A stretch of 64,000 bases of DNA from Psychrobacillus sp044762745 (GCF_044762745.1 NZ_JBIWEX010000012.1:59135-123134); one strand, 5' to 3'; positions 8,751 to 16,308 are shown, numbered from the stretch's first letter. Translations and numbers: made by a program. Notes: a model not told the origin generated them from the letters alone.

Positions 8751-8764
8751 AGTTAACGCTTACA
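8751..8764 (-). promoter_or_regulatory. Candidate cre site (CcpA) upstream of the GntR gene
   Basis: AGTTAACGCTTACA matches the reverse form of the cre consensus (TGNNANCGNTTWCA) at 13 of 14 positions. It lies 84 bases upstream of the gntR ATG, in the presumed operon promoter region. With the site at 6793-6806 it suggests glucose repression of the aromatic operon. Confidence 0.55.
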
Positions 8765-9192
8765 TAAAAATCAAAATATTGCTCTCCCCCTTCATCTATC
8801 TTCTTTTCAAATCTAAATAAATATTATTTATCTAATTATTATAATAAATCATATTTATTATAATTGTCAATATTTTATGTAAAATACTCTAAAAAGTTAT
8901 TTAATTTTATTTTTTCTTTAAAATTATTTAGTCTCTTTAACTAGATCGTTTTTACTCAGTAACAAATAGAAGCTACTCACCGTTTGGATTTGTTCCATAT
9001 TTCCAGTAATTCATAAAGTGCCATAAAAAAACTCCCCCATAAGATCATTGAGGAAATAATCACATTGAATTGTCATCTGAACATGCAGAAAAATGTAAAG
9101 CTTACTTTTTCGCAACACAAGAGATATTGGTGGGTTTAAGAAAATTGGTGAGGTCCCTGTTATAGTGGATCCTAGCCTTTTTATTTATCTTC
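8765..9192. other. AT-rich intergenic stretch without a recognisable gene
   Basis: Between the cre site and the transposase relic. 8821-8940 is almost pure A/T with long T and A runs, compatible with an UP element or promoter region for the gntR operon. A 67-codon minus-strand frame at 9102-9305 is antisense to the transposase relic and is not counted. Confidence 0.4.
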
Positions 9193-9357
9193 ATACAGTT
9201 TTTCTTCAACTCAAGCGATGCAAAAGAAAAGCATGGGATGCGAAGGACAACCTTACGGGGGCTTAAAAAATTGACTATGCAGGCGATGCTTACTTTTGCT
9301 GCCATAAATTCAAAGAAGCTTGCTAATTGGACTTGGCAAGCTTCGGAAATGATCTAA
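9193..9357 (+). pseudogene. IS1182-like transposase, C-terminal relic
   Basis: The plus strand holds 55 open codons ending in TAA at 9355-9357. They read 'DAKEKHGMRRTTLRGLKKL', then 'TMQAMLTFAAINSKKLANW'. This is the characteristic C-terminus of IS1182-family transposases (the A.EKHG.R...RG..K...Q...TFAA.NLKKLA pattern). The rest of the gene is missing and there is no start codon or terminal inverted repeat that I can see, so it is a dead fragment of an old insertion between the aromatic operon and menA. Confidence 0.75.
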
Positions 9358-9462
9358 AATATAATATGCTCGAGGAGAGGAGAGTTCTTGCCTAAACTGG
9401 GTCTATAAAATACCCGAAAATCTATACAAATTACAAATGGCCTTCCTTGAATGCTATTTCTT

Positions 9463-10398
9463 TTAAAACAAGTAACTAATTAATAATCCTGCTGATAACA
9501 GAATAGCAAAAATGGTATTTGTCATGGCAGTTGATTTCATAGCTACACGCATATATAGAGGTTCCTTTGCTCCTTTTTGAAACCCTCTAATGGCTGCGAT
9601 TGGCTTATTTATACCTAGAAACATAATGAGTGTCCAAGGACTAACATACTCCATCCAAACTATTACAACGACCCATAAGTATGAAACGACAAAGGAGGAT
9701 GCTAGAACTACTACCGCTTTCTTTCTCCCTAGGAGAATAGCCAGTGTTTTTCTACCTCCTTTAACATCTTCATCTATATCTCTAATGTTATTAGACATGT
9801 TGATTGCTCCTACTAGAATTCCAATAGGAACAGAAATTAAAATACTTTCGATTGTTAAAGTATTAGTTTGGATAAAGAAAGCAATTAGGACATAGAATGT
9901 TCCCATCAACAAACCAGAAACTAACTCTCCAAATGGTGTGTAGGCTATCGGTATCGGACCACCTGTGTACAAGTAGCCAGCTGCCATCCCAATTATTCCG
10001 ATTGCAGCCAGCCACCAACTGCTATTCATGCAAATATACACACCAATCAATGCCGCTACGATATACAATATAATTGCAGCTGTTAACACATTTTTCGGCT
10101 TCAATCCATGACGGACGATTCCACCACCAATCCCGACAGAATCAGCGTTATCTAATCCGCGTTTAAAATCATAATATTCATTAAATAGATTTGTGGCAAT
10201 TTGCAAAGCTAAACAGGCTAGCATCATCGCAATAAATAAAAGCCAGTCAATCCCGCTTTCATAAAGTGCAGCGACTGTCCCTAATATTACAGGCGCAAAC
10301 GTTGCCGTCAGTGTATGTGGGCGAGTCATTTTCCACATTAATTTAGCGGAGCTGATTTCTTTTGGATTTCCCATAGTATTGGACCCTTGTTTATTCAT
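9463..10398 (-). CDS. menA: 1,4-dihydroxy-2-naphthoate polyprenyltransferase MenA
   Basis: 311 aa polytopic UbiA-family prenyltransferase, the same length as B. subtilis MenA. The N-terminus 'MTRPHTLTATFAPVILG' and the first Asp-rich motif 'NLFNEYYDFKRGLDNADS' with 'GIGGGIVRHGL' are MenA-like; the second Asp motif is 'NNIRDIDEDVKGGRKTLAILLG'. About eight membrane helices. In the menaquinone pathway it attaches the polyprenyl tail to DHNA. Its ATG overlaps the stop of the FMN reductase gene by 4 bases (ATGA), so it is translationally coupled to a MarR-regulated operon, an unusual place for menA. A second copy elsewhere cannot be excluded. Confidence 0.88.
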   Translation of the reverse strand: MNKQGSNTMGNPKEISSAKLMWKMTRPHTLTATFAPVILGTVAALYESGIDWLLFIAMMLACLALQIATNLFNEYYDFKRGLDNADSVGIGGGIVRHGLKPKNVLTAAIILYIVAALIGVYICMNSSWWLAAIGIIGMAAGYLYTGGPIPIAYTPFGELVSGLLMGTFYVLIAFFIQTNTLTIESILISVPIGILVGAINMSNNIRDIDEDVKGGRKTLAILLGRKKAVVVLASSFVVSYLWVVVIVWMEYVSPWTLIMFLGINKPIAAIRGFQKGAKEPLYMRVAMKSTAMTNTIFAILLSAGLLISYLF

Positions 10399-10943
10399 AC
10401 CGATTTTACAAAATCAACAAACGCATATACTTTACTATCTAGGAAACTAAGCGTTCCTTCATCGACTAGCTGTCCTGTTTGCTCATCTATTTTTTTATTT
10501 GCAAAATTAATTAGCACTTCATTACCTCCTGGTGGAAGTATCTTAGCCTGAACACCAGGAGCTACTAAAATTTCACGCAAATGCATTTGAGCACGAACTG
10601 TTCCGAGCATTCCAGGAGTTGCACCGAGAGTCATTACTGGTTTACCAATGAATACTTTGTCTACCCTAGAAGCCCAATCTAAAGCGTTCTTTAAAACACC
10701 TGGAACAGACCAATTATATTCTGGCGTAATAATAATAACTCCATCAGCATTTGAAATCGCCTCTTTGAATTCCTTTACAGGTTGCGGTGAGTTGTTTTCT
10801 TCGTCTTGGTCAAAATGAGGTAAAGAACGGATGTCGGTAATCATAATGTTCAATTTATCCTTGTATCGTTCTTGCATTGTTTTAGCTAATTTCATATTAT
10901 ATGACTCTTTTCTTAAACTTCCTACGATTGTAACGATGTTCAC
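10395..10943 (-). CDS. NAD(P)H-dependent FMN reductase / quinone or azo reductase
   Basis: 182 aa flavodoxin-like protein. Residues 5-14 'IVGSLRKESY' form the phosphate loop, followed by 'LPHFDQDEE' and the FMN loop 'IITPEYNWSVPGVLKNALDWASR' (about residues 74-96), typical of NADPH-dependent FMN/azobenzene reductases. It overlaps marR upstream and menA downstream by 4 bases each. Such enzymes reduce quinones or azo dyes by two electrons. Beside a MarR regulator I infer a role in quinone or electrophile detoxification; direct chemistry on menaquinone precursors is possible but not shown. Confidence 0.88.
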   Translation of the reverse strand: MNIVTIVGSLRKESYNMKLAKTMQERYKDKLNIMITDIRSLPHFDQDEENNSPQPVKEFKEAISNADGVIIITPEYNWSVPGVLKNALDWASRVDKVFIGKPVMTLGATPGMLGTVRAQMHLREILVAPGVQAKILPPGGNEVLINFANKKIDEQTGQLVDEGTLSFLDSKVYAFVDFVKSV

Positions 10944-11374
10944 GACTCATTACCTCCTAAAGTATTGTTTATCATTATTGAAATTAAATTTCGCAGTTCA
11001 ACTAACTGTTCCTCAGATATTCCATCCAAAACAGTTTGATGAGTTTTTCTAAGAATAGGTACAACCAAACTTTCGAGATGTCTCCCATCTTTAGTTAAAT
11101 GAACTTTAAATGTGCGTTTGTCTGAAGGGTCATCTTCTCTTTTGATATATCCTTTCTTTTCCAAACTGGCAATCATTCGTGCAATGTTGGCTTTGTCTTT
11201 ATTGAGTTCGAAAGAAAATTCATTGGGCGAAATTCCATCCTTCTTCCAAAGCATCATCATTATTAAATTTTGTTCTGGAGCGAGATCAAAAGGTTCTAGC
11301 TGTTTCTTAACATAACTGGAAATGCTCAAATGTGCATTACGAACCAAGATCCCAATTTGGTCATCAAAATTCAA
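10940..11374 (-). CDS. MarR-family transcriptional regulator
   Basis: 144 aa. The open frame extends to 11425, but GGGGAGGTG lies 7 bases before a TTG at 11374 (LNFDDQIGILV), which also gives the normal MarR length. Winged helix: 'LAPEQNLIMMMLWKKDGISPNEF', recognition helix 'KDKANIARMIASLEKKGYIKRE', wing 'DPSDKRTFKVHLTKDG'. No cysteine is evident in the expected sensor positions other than those upstream of the chosen start. It should bind the palindrome at 11412-11427 and repress its own operon (marR - FMN reductase - menA). Confidence 0.88.
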   Translation of the reverse strand: MNFDDQIGILVRNAHLSISSYVKKQLEPFDLAPEQNLIMMMLWKKDGISPNEFSFELNKDKANIARMIASLEKKGYIKREDDPSDKRTFKVHLTKDGRHLESLVVPILRKTHQTVLDGISEEQLVELRNLISIMINNTLGGNES

Positions 11375-11411
11375 AGGGTATTCACCTCCCCAAAGTTCGT
11401 TGACTATACAA

Positions 11412-11453
11412 CGTTGATATATCAACGATATATTTTTTTAGTATCATTGTCAA
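11412..11453 (-). promoter_or_regulatory. Promoter and palindromic MarR operator
   Basis: On minus, TTGACA (11453-11448), 17 bases, then TATCGT (11430-11425) form a promoter. CGTTGATATATCAACG at 11412-11427 is a perfect 16-bp palindrome overlapping the -10 and start region, 38 bases upstream of the TTG start codon. The location and symmetry fit an autorepression site for the MarR protein. Confidence 0.7.
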
Positions 11454-11479
11454 ATATCACTTCTAACCTACCTTTTAGC

Positions 11480-12184
11480 CTAAGTACATTTCTTCTCAAT
11501 CTTCTCTATTTGATCTAACATTTCAAGATTTCCCTTATGAAAACCCTTCACAATTAACCAGACAGCTAAACTCATCTCAAAAACGCCAACAGGTAAAGCA
11601 ATGAGTCCTTTTGCAGTTGAGTTAGGTTCTACTATACCAAACATGTCTAATAAACCGGCTATGAATACCATAACGGCTGTAACCATCCCAAACAGCGCCA
11701 AGGTTTTTGGCACTAAACCTGTTCTAAAAAGTAAATAACTATACATGATCGTATTTAAACCTAACATTAAATTTGGACCTAACATAAAAGTCCAACGATG
11801 AAACGCTTGCAACATTAAACCTACAGAGTGAATATTTTGACTCGCTAAGCTGTCTGCTTCATAAAAAACACTAAGATGCAATAAACCTAATATACTTACC
11901 AATCCTATTGCAATAAAAACAGCTTCCATAAATCGAAAACAAAGATACCCTAATGCAATATGTTCATTCCAACGACGAAGATAAGGAAATAGCATGACTG
12001 CCGTCCCAATAGCCGCCACTATAAGAAAAAGATCATTTAGTACTCCATTCAAAATCTTCATTTCAAATCCATTTGCCACGGCCATATACCATTGTTCCGA
12101 CAACACCGGTTGATAAGATACAACAGCTATGATTGAAGTGACTGCAGCTACTATATATAAAATACCTATTATCATTCCATTCAT
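11480..12184 (-). CDS. DUF4386 family membrane protein
   Basis: 234 aa with about six membrane helices and the family features 'GILYIVAAVTSIIA' at the N-terminus, 'FRFMEAVFIAIGLVS' and 'GLVPKTLALFGMVTAV'. No function is established for DUF4386. The start is uncertain: the first ATG is at 12184, but the strong ribosome site GAGGAGGTAAGG lies about 18-24 bases further up. The intervening in-frame codons (ATA ACA CAA GAT AGA) would add the polar lead that family members usually have, so initiation at a non-standard codon is possible. Separate transcription from marR is likely. Confidence 0.75.
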   Translation of the reverse strand: MNGMIIGILYIVAAVTSIIAVVSYQPVLSEQWYMAVANGFEMKILNGVLNDLFLIVAAIGTAVMLFPYLRRWNEHIALGYLCFRFMEAVFIAIGLVSILGLLHLSVFYEADSLASQNIHSVGLMLQAFHRWTFMLGPNLMLGLNTIMYSYLLFRTGLVPKTLALFGMVTAVMVFIAGLLDMFGIVEPNSTAKGLIALPVGVFEMSLAVWLIVKGFHKGNLEMLDQIEKIEKKCT

Positions 12185-12316
12185 TCTATCTTGTGTTATT
12201 ATCCTTACCTCCTCGAAAAAAATGTTAGCTATTTATCTACTATCATATGTTTTATTGATTCCGAAATATTCGAAAAACACTTTATAGGAGTAGTTATATT
12301 TCTTCTATTTTAAACA

Positions 12317-12358
12317 CAAAAAAACGAGACAGCGTACAAACAGTACGTATCTCGATTT
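12317..12358 (-). terminator. Terminator of the SET-domain gene
   Basis: Stem CGAGA...GTAC / GTAC...TCTCG (12325-12354) with an internal loop, followed on minus by TTTTTTTGTG. It lies 85 bases after the stop codon of the SET gene. Confidence 0.65.
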
Positions 12359-12442
12359 TGGTATTTGTGTTATGAAGTTTTCTTCTACGTTTATCAGTTA
12401 CTTTGATAAATGGCAAATCGTCAAGAATAACATCTATATTTT

Positions 12443-12820
12443 TTATTCCTGATTAAACCACAATGGTTCATTGTCATCAACGTCTCCATTATAATTGATT
12501 AGAATTTCATCGCCTGCTTTTATATCTGAGTAAGCATAGAAGTCAAATGTATGATTTTTAAAGTTAATCTCATACATCGCATTTGGTTCATAAGAATGAT
12601 TAAACAACATTCCATAACCAAGAAGGATAGCAGAGTGATTTATACCATACTCAAAAGCGTAATCAGCTAGTAGAGTTTGTTCAATGTGTTGATGTTGGTC
12701 GTTTGGATAAGAAATAACGGGTGCCTCATGTAAAAGTTCTCCTTTTTTGATATCGCATGTAGCAAATACCCCTCTGTTGAATTCTCCATCACTTAATGAA
12801 GATGTTTTTATCTCAATCAT
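12443..12820 (-). CDS. Small SET-domain protein (putative lysine methyltransferase)
   Basis: 125 aa and almost entirely SET domain. The start at 12820 (MIEIKTS) has AGGAG 8 bases upstream; the in-frame ATG at 12838 does not. Visible motifs: 'NRGVFATCDIKKGELL' (the G.G.fA...i..Ge strand), the core 'FNHSYEPNAMYE' (residues 73-84; NHS..PN, with Tyr where many SET proteins have Cys) and 'AGDEILINYNG' (Gee...Y). The family transfers methyl groups from S-adenosylmethionine to lysines; substrates of short bacterial SET proteins are mostly unknown. It stands alone with its own terminator. Confidence 0.85.
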   Translation of the reverse strand: MIEIKTSSLSDGEFNRGVFATCDIKKGELLHEAPVISYPNDQHQHIEQTLLADYAFEYGINHSAILLGYGMLFNHSYEPNAMYEINFKNHTFDFYAYSDIKAGDEILINYNGDVDDNEPLWFNQE

Positions 12821-13309
12821 GTTTGTTCTCCTACTCACTTTTAAAATATTCTTTCTTACTGTAACATTAAACTCTATTTATTTGTTTTTAAACGACTTTA
12901 TAAATTACACACCTTTATTTTTCCACTGAATAGTTAACATGTTTTAAATAAATCACTACTTTATAAATACTCATTTTCATATGTTTCAGTACATATCAAC
13001 ACTTTAGAGATTTTTTGAATTAACAAAAAAAGAAAAAGTATAAACTTTTTCTCGTTTATCATTCCTACTATATTCTCCCTTACATTAATGCTTCGTTTTT
13101 TTCGAGTTGCAAAAAAATTGTGCTTCCACTCTTTTTTCCAAAACAGAGTAGGGATAAGGATTTAGTTACAGTTAGTGTCTAGAATCAACGATTACCTTAC
13201 TAAAAGGAGTTACTCTTTGAGATTTAGCACATGCAAATAATACATATATAGAAGCAATTTAATAAGTGAATCTTTTTTCAACTGAGCATATTCATTCTTG
13301 GAATATCCT

Positions 13310-13735
13310 AACAATTGCACAACAAGAACAATATACAGTTAAACATGGTAACATATTACGGGATATAGCCCTAGATATCAAGTAACAGTTTCATCAATTT
13401 TAAAAAATAGAACCAACTACATTCCAATCTCATTCATTCTTGAATAGGTCTAGTAATCTTTGATGAACAATTTACACGTCAGTAACTGAAAAATAATTAC
13501 TACAGCACAAAAACCAAAGACAAGTTCAACTGAAATGCTTTGACAAATAATGAAGTTCCAATGCAAATCACAGTGGAAACTACAGATTATATAGCTTCAT
13601 GCAAGGGCTATTCCAGTATTACCTTTAATTTGAAATAATCTTTTAAAAAACAAATACAAAAGTTACCTCAATAGATTCAACTGTTATTCCACTTGGCATT
13701 AAAGTTTATATATAGGGCTTTTGGGAAGTAAAAAA
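13310..13735 (+). pseudogene. Decayed LysM-3D cell-wall protein gene (YocH-like)
   Basis: Three separate plus-strand stretches match the YocH-type architecture in order. At about 13330 'QYTVKHGNILRDIALDIK' resembles a LysM start (YTVK.GD.L..IA). At 13573 'VETTDYIASCKGYSSIT' corresponds to the 3D-domain entry (VeaTAYta.C.GcSgiT). At about 13680 'STVIPLGIKVYI-stop-GFWE' matches P.vIPLGskVYVeGyGe. Stops and frame changes interrupt all of them, and the final 3D Asp region is not recognisable. In intact relatives this is a secreted, peptidoglycan-binding muralytic protein. The surrounding 12.9-13.9 kb otherwise holds only a hairpin at about 13030-13052. Confidence 0.6.
13403..13419. repeat. 17-bp direct repeat, copy 1 (copy 2 at 13881-13897)
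   Basis: AAAAAATAGAACCAACT occurs here and again at 13881-13897, where it meets the stop codon of the downstream ParB-like gene. The two copies frame the 3D part of the decayed cell-wall gene. They could mark a deletion, duplication or insertion endpoint. Confidence 0.5.
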
Positions 13736-13896
13736 GTAAACTCAGGGTGAAGTAATACAATTATTGATAACAATATTAGACTAGGATATCTATAGTTTTT
13801 TCTTATAATGTAAAAAGATACCGTTTTTGTCCATTTTTGCTTTTTTTCAGTTTCAGATAGAGTTGTAATTGTTTCTTTTAAAAAAATAGAACCAAC

Positions 13897-14820
13897 TTAC
13901 TTTCCTAAAATTTTCTTTAATTCCTCTTGTTTATTTAAAATCTCTTTTTGAAGTTCGCTCAAATTAGATAGCAAAATTTTCGCATCCTTTGATTCTTCAA
14001 AATCCATTTTATTTATTTGGATTTGTTTATTATTCAGCTTCATTAAATGCGTTTTCAACCGACTATTGTTCCTATATTTTACTTCTTCCCCACTAATTTC
14101 ATAAAGTACATCAGAGAGTCTCTTTTCTGGATGTAGAAGAAAATTAGTCATATGTTCATCACTTGATAATTCAATAAAAGTTTCATTTCTCAAATCATTA
14201 ACACTGACCAATTTCATTTCAATTTTACGTAACATTGTTTTTCTAATCATTTCTTCTTTATAATGCTTAACCAAATTTGGTTTTTCTTTTTGAAGTTTGT
14301 CTAACCATATAATTAATGTGTACAATGCAGATAAAGTATAGATTCCATTTGCTAATTTTTCTTCAATTTCACTATGAGGATAATATTGAAATACTTTAAC
14401 TCTACTTGCAATTTGTGACTCACTAATATTCATTTTATGTGCAAGCTCTTTATAAGAACATTTATTCCACACGATCCACATTTCATAGGTATATTTGGAC
14501 CATTCATATACACTCCAATCAACTTTGCCTCCCTGTACTGAACCTAACCGATCGAGTTCTTCTGCCTCCGATTTCGGTGCATGTACAAGAAGAACAGGTA
14601 TTTCTTTTATTCCCAATTGTTGAGCTGCAAACCACCGACGATGCCCCGAAAGAATCACATACTTTGATTCTTTTTTATAACATGTTATCCCAGTTTCCCA
14701 ACCCTTGCTTTTAATTATTCTCTGCATCTCTTCAGACTTTGTAGAATGATTTTTACGTGGATTTAAAGGATTAGGTATTACATCATTAATACTTACCCAT
14801 ATTAATTTTATTTTTTCCAT
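13897..14820 (-). CDS. ParB-like nuclease/partition-domain protein, second of tandem pair
   Basis: 307 aa. I start at the ATG at 14820 (MEKIKLIWV), which has GGAG 5 bases upstream and aligns with the N-terminus of its neighbour; an earlier ATG touches the neighbour's stop at 14841. The N-terminal ParB/sulfiredoxin domain has 'NPLNPRKNHSTKSEEM' and 'YVILSGHRRWFAA' (GHRRW, residues 59-63), followed by 'LGSVQGGKVDW' and a helix-turn-helix ('SYKELAHKMNISESQIASRVKVFQ'). The last third is Lys/Glu-rich and helical. It shares long identical stretches with the gene at 14842-15759. No ParA, replication or methylase gene is nearby, so its role (plasmid/phage-type regulator or partition relic) is open. 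Confidence 0.8.
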   Translation of the reverse strand: MEKIKLIWVSINDVIPNPLNPRKNHSTKSEEMQRIIKSKGWETGITCYKKESKYVILSGHRRWFAAQQLGIKEIPVLLVHAPKSEAEELDRLGSVQGGKVDWSVYEWSKYTYEMWIVWNKCSYKELAHKMNISESQIASRVKVFQYYPHSEIEEKLANGIYTLSALYTLIIWLDKLQKEKPNLVKHYKEEMIRKTMLRKIEMKLVSVNDLRNETFIELSSDEHMTNFLLHPEKRLSDVLYEISGEEVKYRNNSRLKTHLMKLNNKQIQINKMDFEESKDAKILLSNLSELQKEILNKQEELKKILGK

Positions 14821-14841
14821 ATATACTCCATTTTCTGCCAT

Positions 14842-15759
14842 TTATTTTAGGTCAATTTGTTTATTTATAAAATTACTTTTATCACTGACGACCGTTAATA
14901 GTTTATTCAATTCATCTATAAGTTTTTCTGCTTCTTTCTTAGTTCGACATTTTATCTTTTTAATATCACTAATTGTCGCATTAATCTCTAGGCTATTTTG
15001 AATAATATCGCTATTTTTCACTTGTATTTTTGAGGAAATTTCCATTTGGCAATCGGATAAATTTTTATTTATATCAGATAGAAAATCTATTATCTTTTGC
15101 GAGTTTGCAGAATTAACAAAAATTTTATCGTTTACAATTTGACTATTAAAACATTTGTTCTCATATTTTTTTAGTAATTGTTTTCTAATGAAATCTTCAC
15201 CCATGGCATCTACAACATCTTTGTTATATTTTTTTAATTTGTTTATCCACAAATTAATATAATATAACATTGTTATTGAATACATTCCATTTTCCAATTT
15301 ATCCTCTATTTCTATTCTAGGATAGTACTGATATACTCGTATTCTTGCAGAAATAAGACCTTGTGTAACACCCAATTTTTTTGATAGTTCTGAATACGAA
15401 ATCTCATTTAGATTTTTCCACATATCGTATGTATACTTTGCCCACTCGTATGGGTTCCAATCTACTTGCCCCCCCTGAACTGAACCCAAGCGTTCCAACT
15501 CTTCAGCCTCGTTTTTTGGTGATTCTACTATGAATACTGGTACTTGTTGAGTACCCATTGTTTTAGCCGCATACCATCTCCTATGTCCTGATAAAATTAT
15601 ATAAAACTCTCTATTTTTATAACATGTAATCCCTTCTTCCCAACCTTTTGAATTTATTATGTCCTGCATTTCTTTAGATTTAACTGAATGATCTCTTCTT
15701 GGATTTAATGGATTTGGAAGTATTTTGTTTATGTCAACCCACTCCAAACTTGCTTGCAT
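14842..15759 (-). CDS. ParB-like nuclease/partition-domain protein, first of tandem pair
   Basis: 305 aa paralogue of the next gene. N-terminal motifs 'NPLNPRRDHSVKSKEM', 'YIILSGHRRWYAA' and 'LGSVQGGQVDW', then a helix-turn-helix ('SYSELSKKLGVTQGLISARIRVYQ') and a diverged, Lys/Asn-rich C-terminal half with predicted helices ending in 'KKEAEKLIDELNKLLTVV'. Similarity between the two proteins is high up to about residue 180 and falls off after, so they share the DNA/nucleotide domain and differ in the presumed dimerisation or partner region. Low GC and isolation from housekeeping genes suggest transfer. It differs from chromosomal Spo0J, which has GERR rather than GHRR. Confidence 0.8.
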   Translation of the reverse strand: MQASLEWVDINKILPNPLNPRRDHSVKSKEMQDIINSKGWEEGITCYKNREFYIILSGHRRWYAAKTMGTQQVPVFIVESPKNEAEELERLGSVQGGQVDWNPYEWAKYTYDMWKNLNEISYSELSKKLGVTQGLISARIRVYQYYPRIEIEDKLENGMYSITMLYYINLWINKLKKYNKDVVDAMGEDFIRKQLLKKYENKCFNSQIVNDKIFVNSANSQKIIDFLSDINKNLSDCQMEISSKIQVKNSDIIQNSLEINATISDIKKIKCRTKKEAEKLIDELNKLLTVVSDKSNFINKQIDLK

Positions 15760-16089
15760 TCTTGTTCCTCCATTCTTGATGTTAATTTTAAGATAACTCT
15801 TTACTATTTTATAAAATTTTTCCTTGTGAGTCTCTTTAAAATTAATACCATTTTTCCCTTTATTTGTTTAGTATCTTCAAAATAATATTTATATCACTTT
15901 AATTGAGATTAAAAGGCTGAATTACAATCCCTTAAGCCTGACTTACCAAGAAGATAACCAGTTTCGAAGGATTGTTTGTTAATTTTTTTATTGCATTCTA
16001 GTATTGATTGTTCGTTTACTGCATGTGGTTACTTCCTTTCTGAAAATATAAAAGTCTATACCATAAAATGATATAGACTCACAATTACT
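15760..16089. other. AT-rich intergenic stretch upstream of the ParB-like pair
   Basis: No gene or relic is recognised. A hairpin GTCTATA / TATAGAC at 16053-16077 is followed by TTTTATATTTT on minus and could act as a terminator. The promoter of the ParB-like pair is presumably within 15770-15900 but no clear hexamers stand out. Confidence 0.4.
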
Positions 16090-16215
16090 ATATAATTAAA
16101 GTCAAATAGTATTGGAGGAATTAGAATGAAACTTATTGTTTATTTAACAGGTCAGATTCATGGTAGTGTGTGTCTCGCAGCTCATTTAAAAAGAAGGCAA
16201 CTAACGAACTGCTAG
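16090..16215 (+). pseudogene. Truncated duplicate of the ytoQ 5' end
   Basis: 16090-16162 matches 23029-23101 (promoter-proximal region, ribosome site GGAGGAATTAGA and first 12 codons of ytoQ) at 68 of 73 bases. It contains TATAATTA, ATTGGAGGAATTAGAATG and MKLIVYLTGQIH, after which similarity stops. The hybrid frame runs 29 codons (16126-16215) into a terminator stem. Either a partial duplication left it here or a second full copy was deleted. The intact start signals mean that a short peptide could still be made. Confidence 0.8.
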
Positions 16216-16222
16216 TTGCCTT
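16194..16222 (-). terminator. Terminator downstream of the ABC permease
   Basis: 10-bp stem AAGGCAACTA / TAGTTGCCTT with a 9-base loop. On minus it is followed by CTTCTTTTT, about 90 bases after the permease stop. It also ends the short ytoQ-like frame on plus. Confidence 0.65.
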
Positions 16223-16308
16223 TGTATAGAGTTTTTATACTACTTGTTCAACAATAAATACTAATGAAATAGTTAATACAAAACTATGCATGATTTCTCT
16301 GCTTTCCA

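Noticed and set aside
9102..9305. 67-codon minus-strand frame
   Set aside because: It is antisense to the IS1182-like transposase relic, which has the recognisable protein signature on plus.
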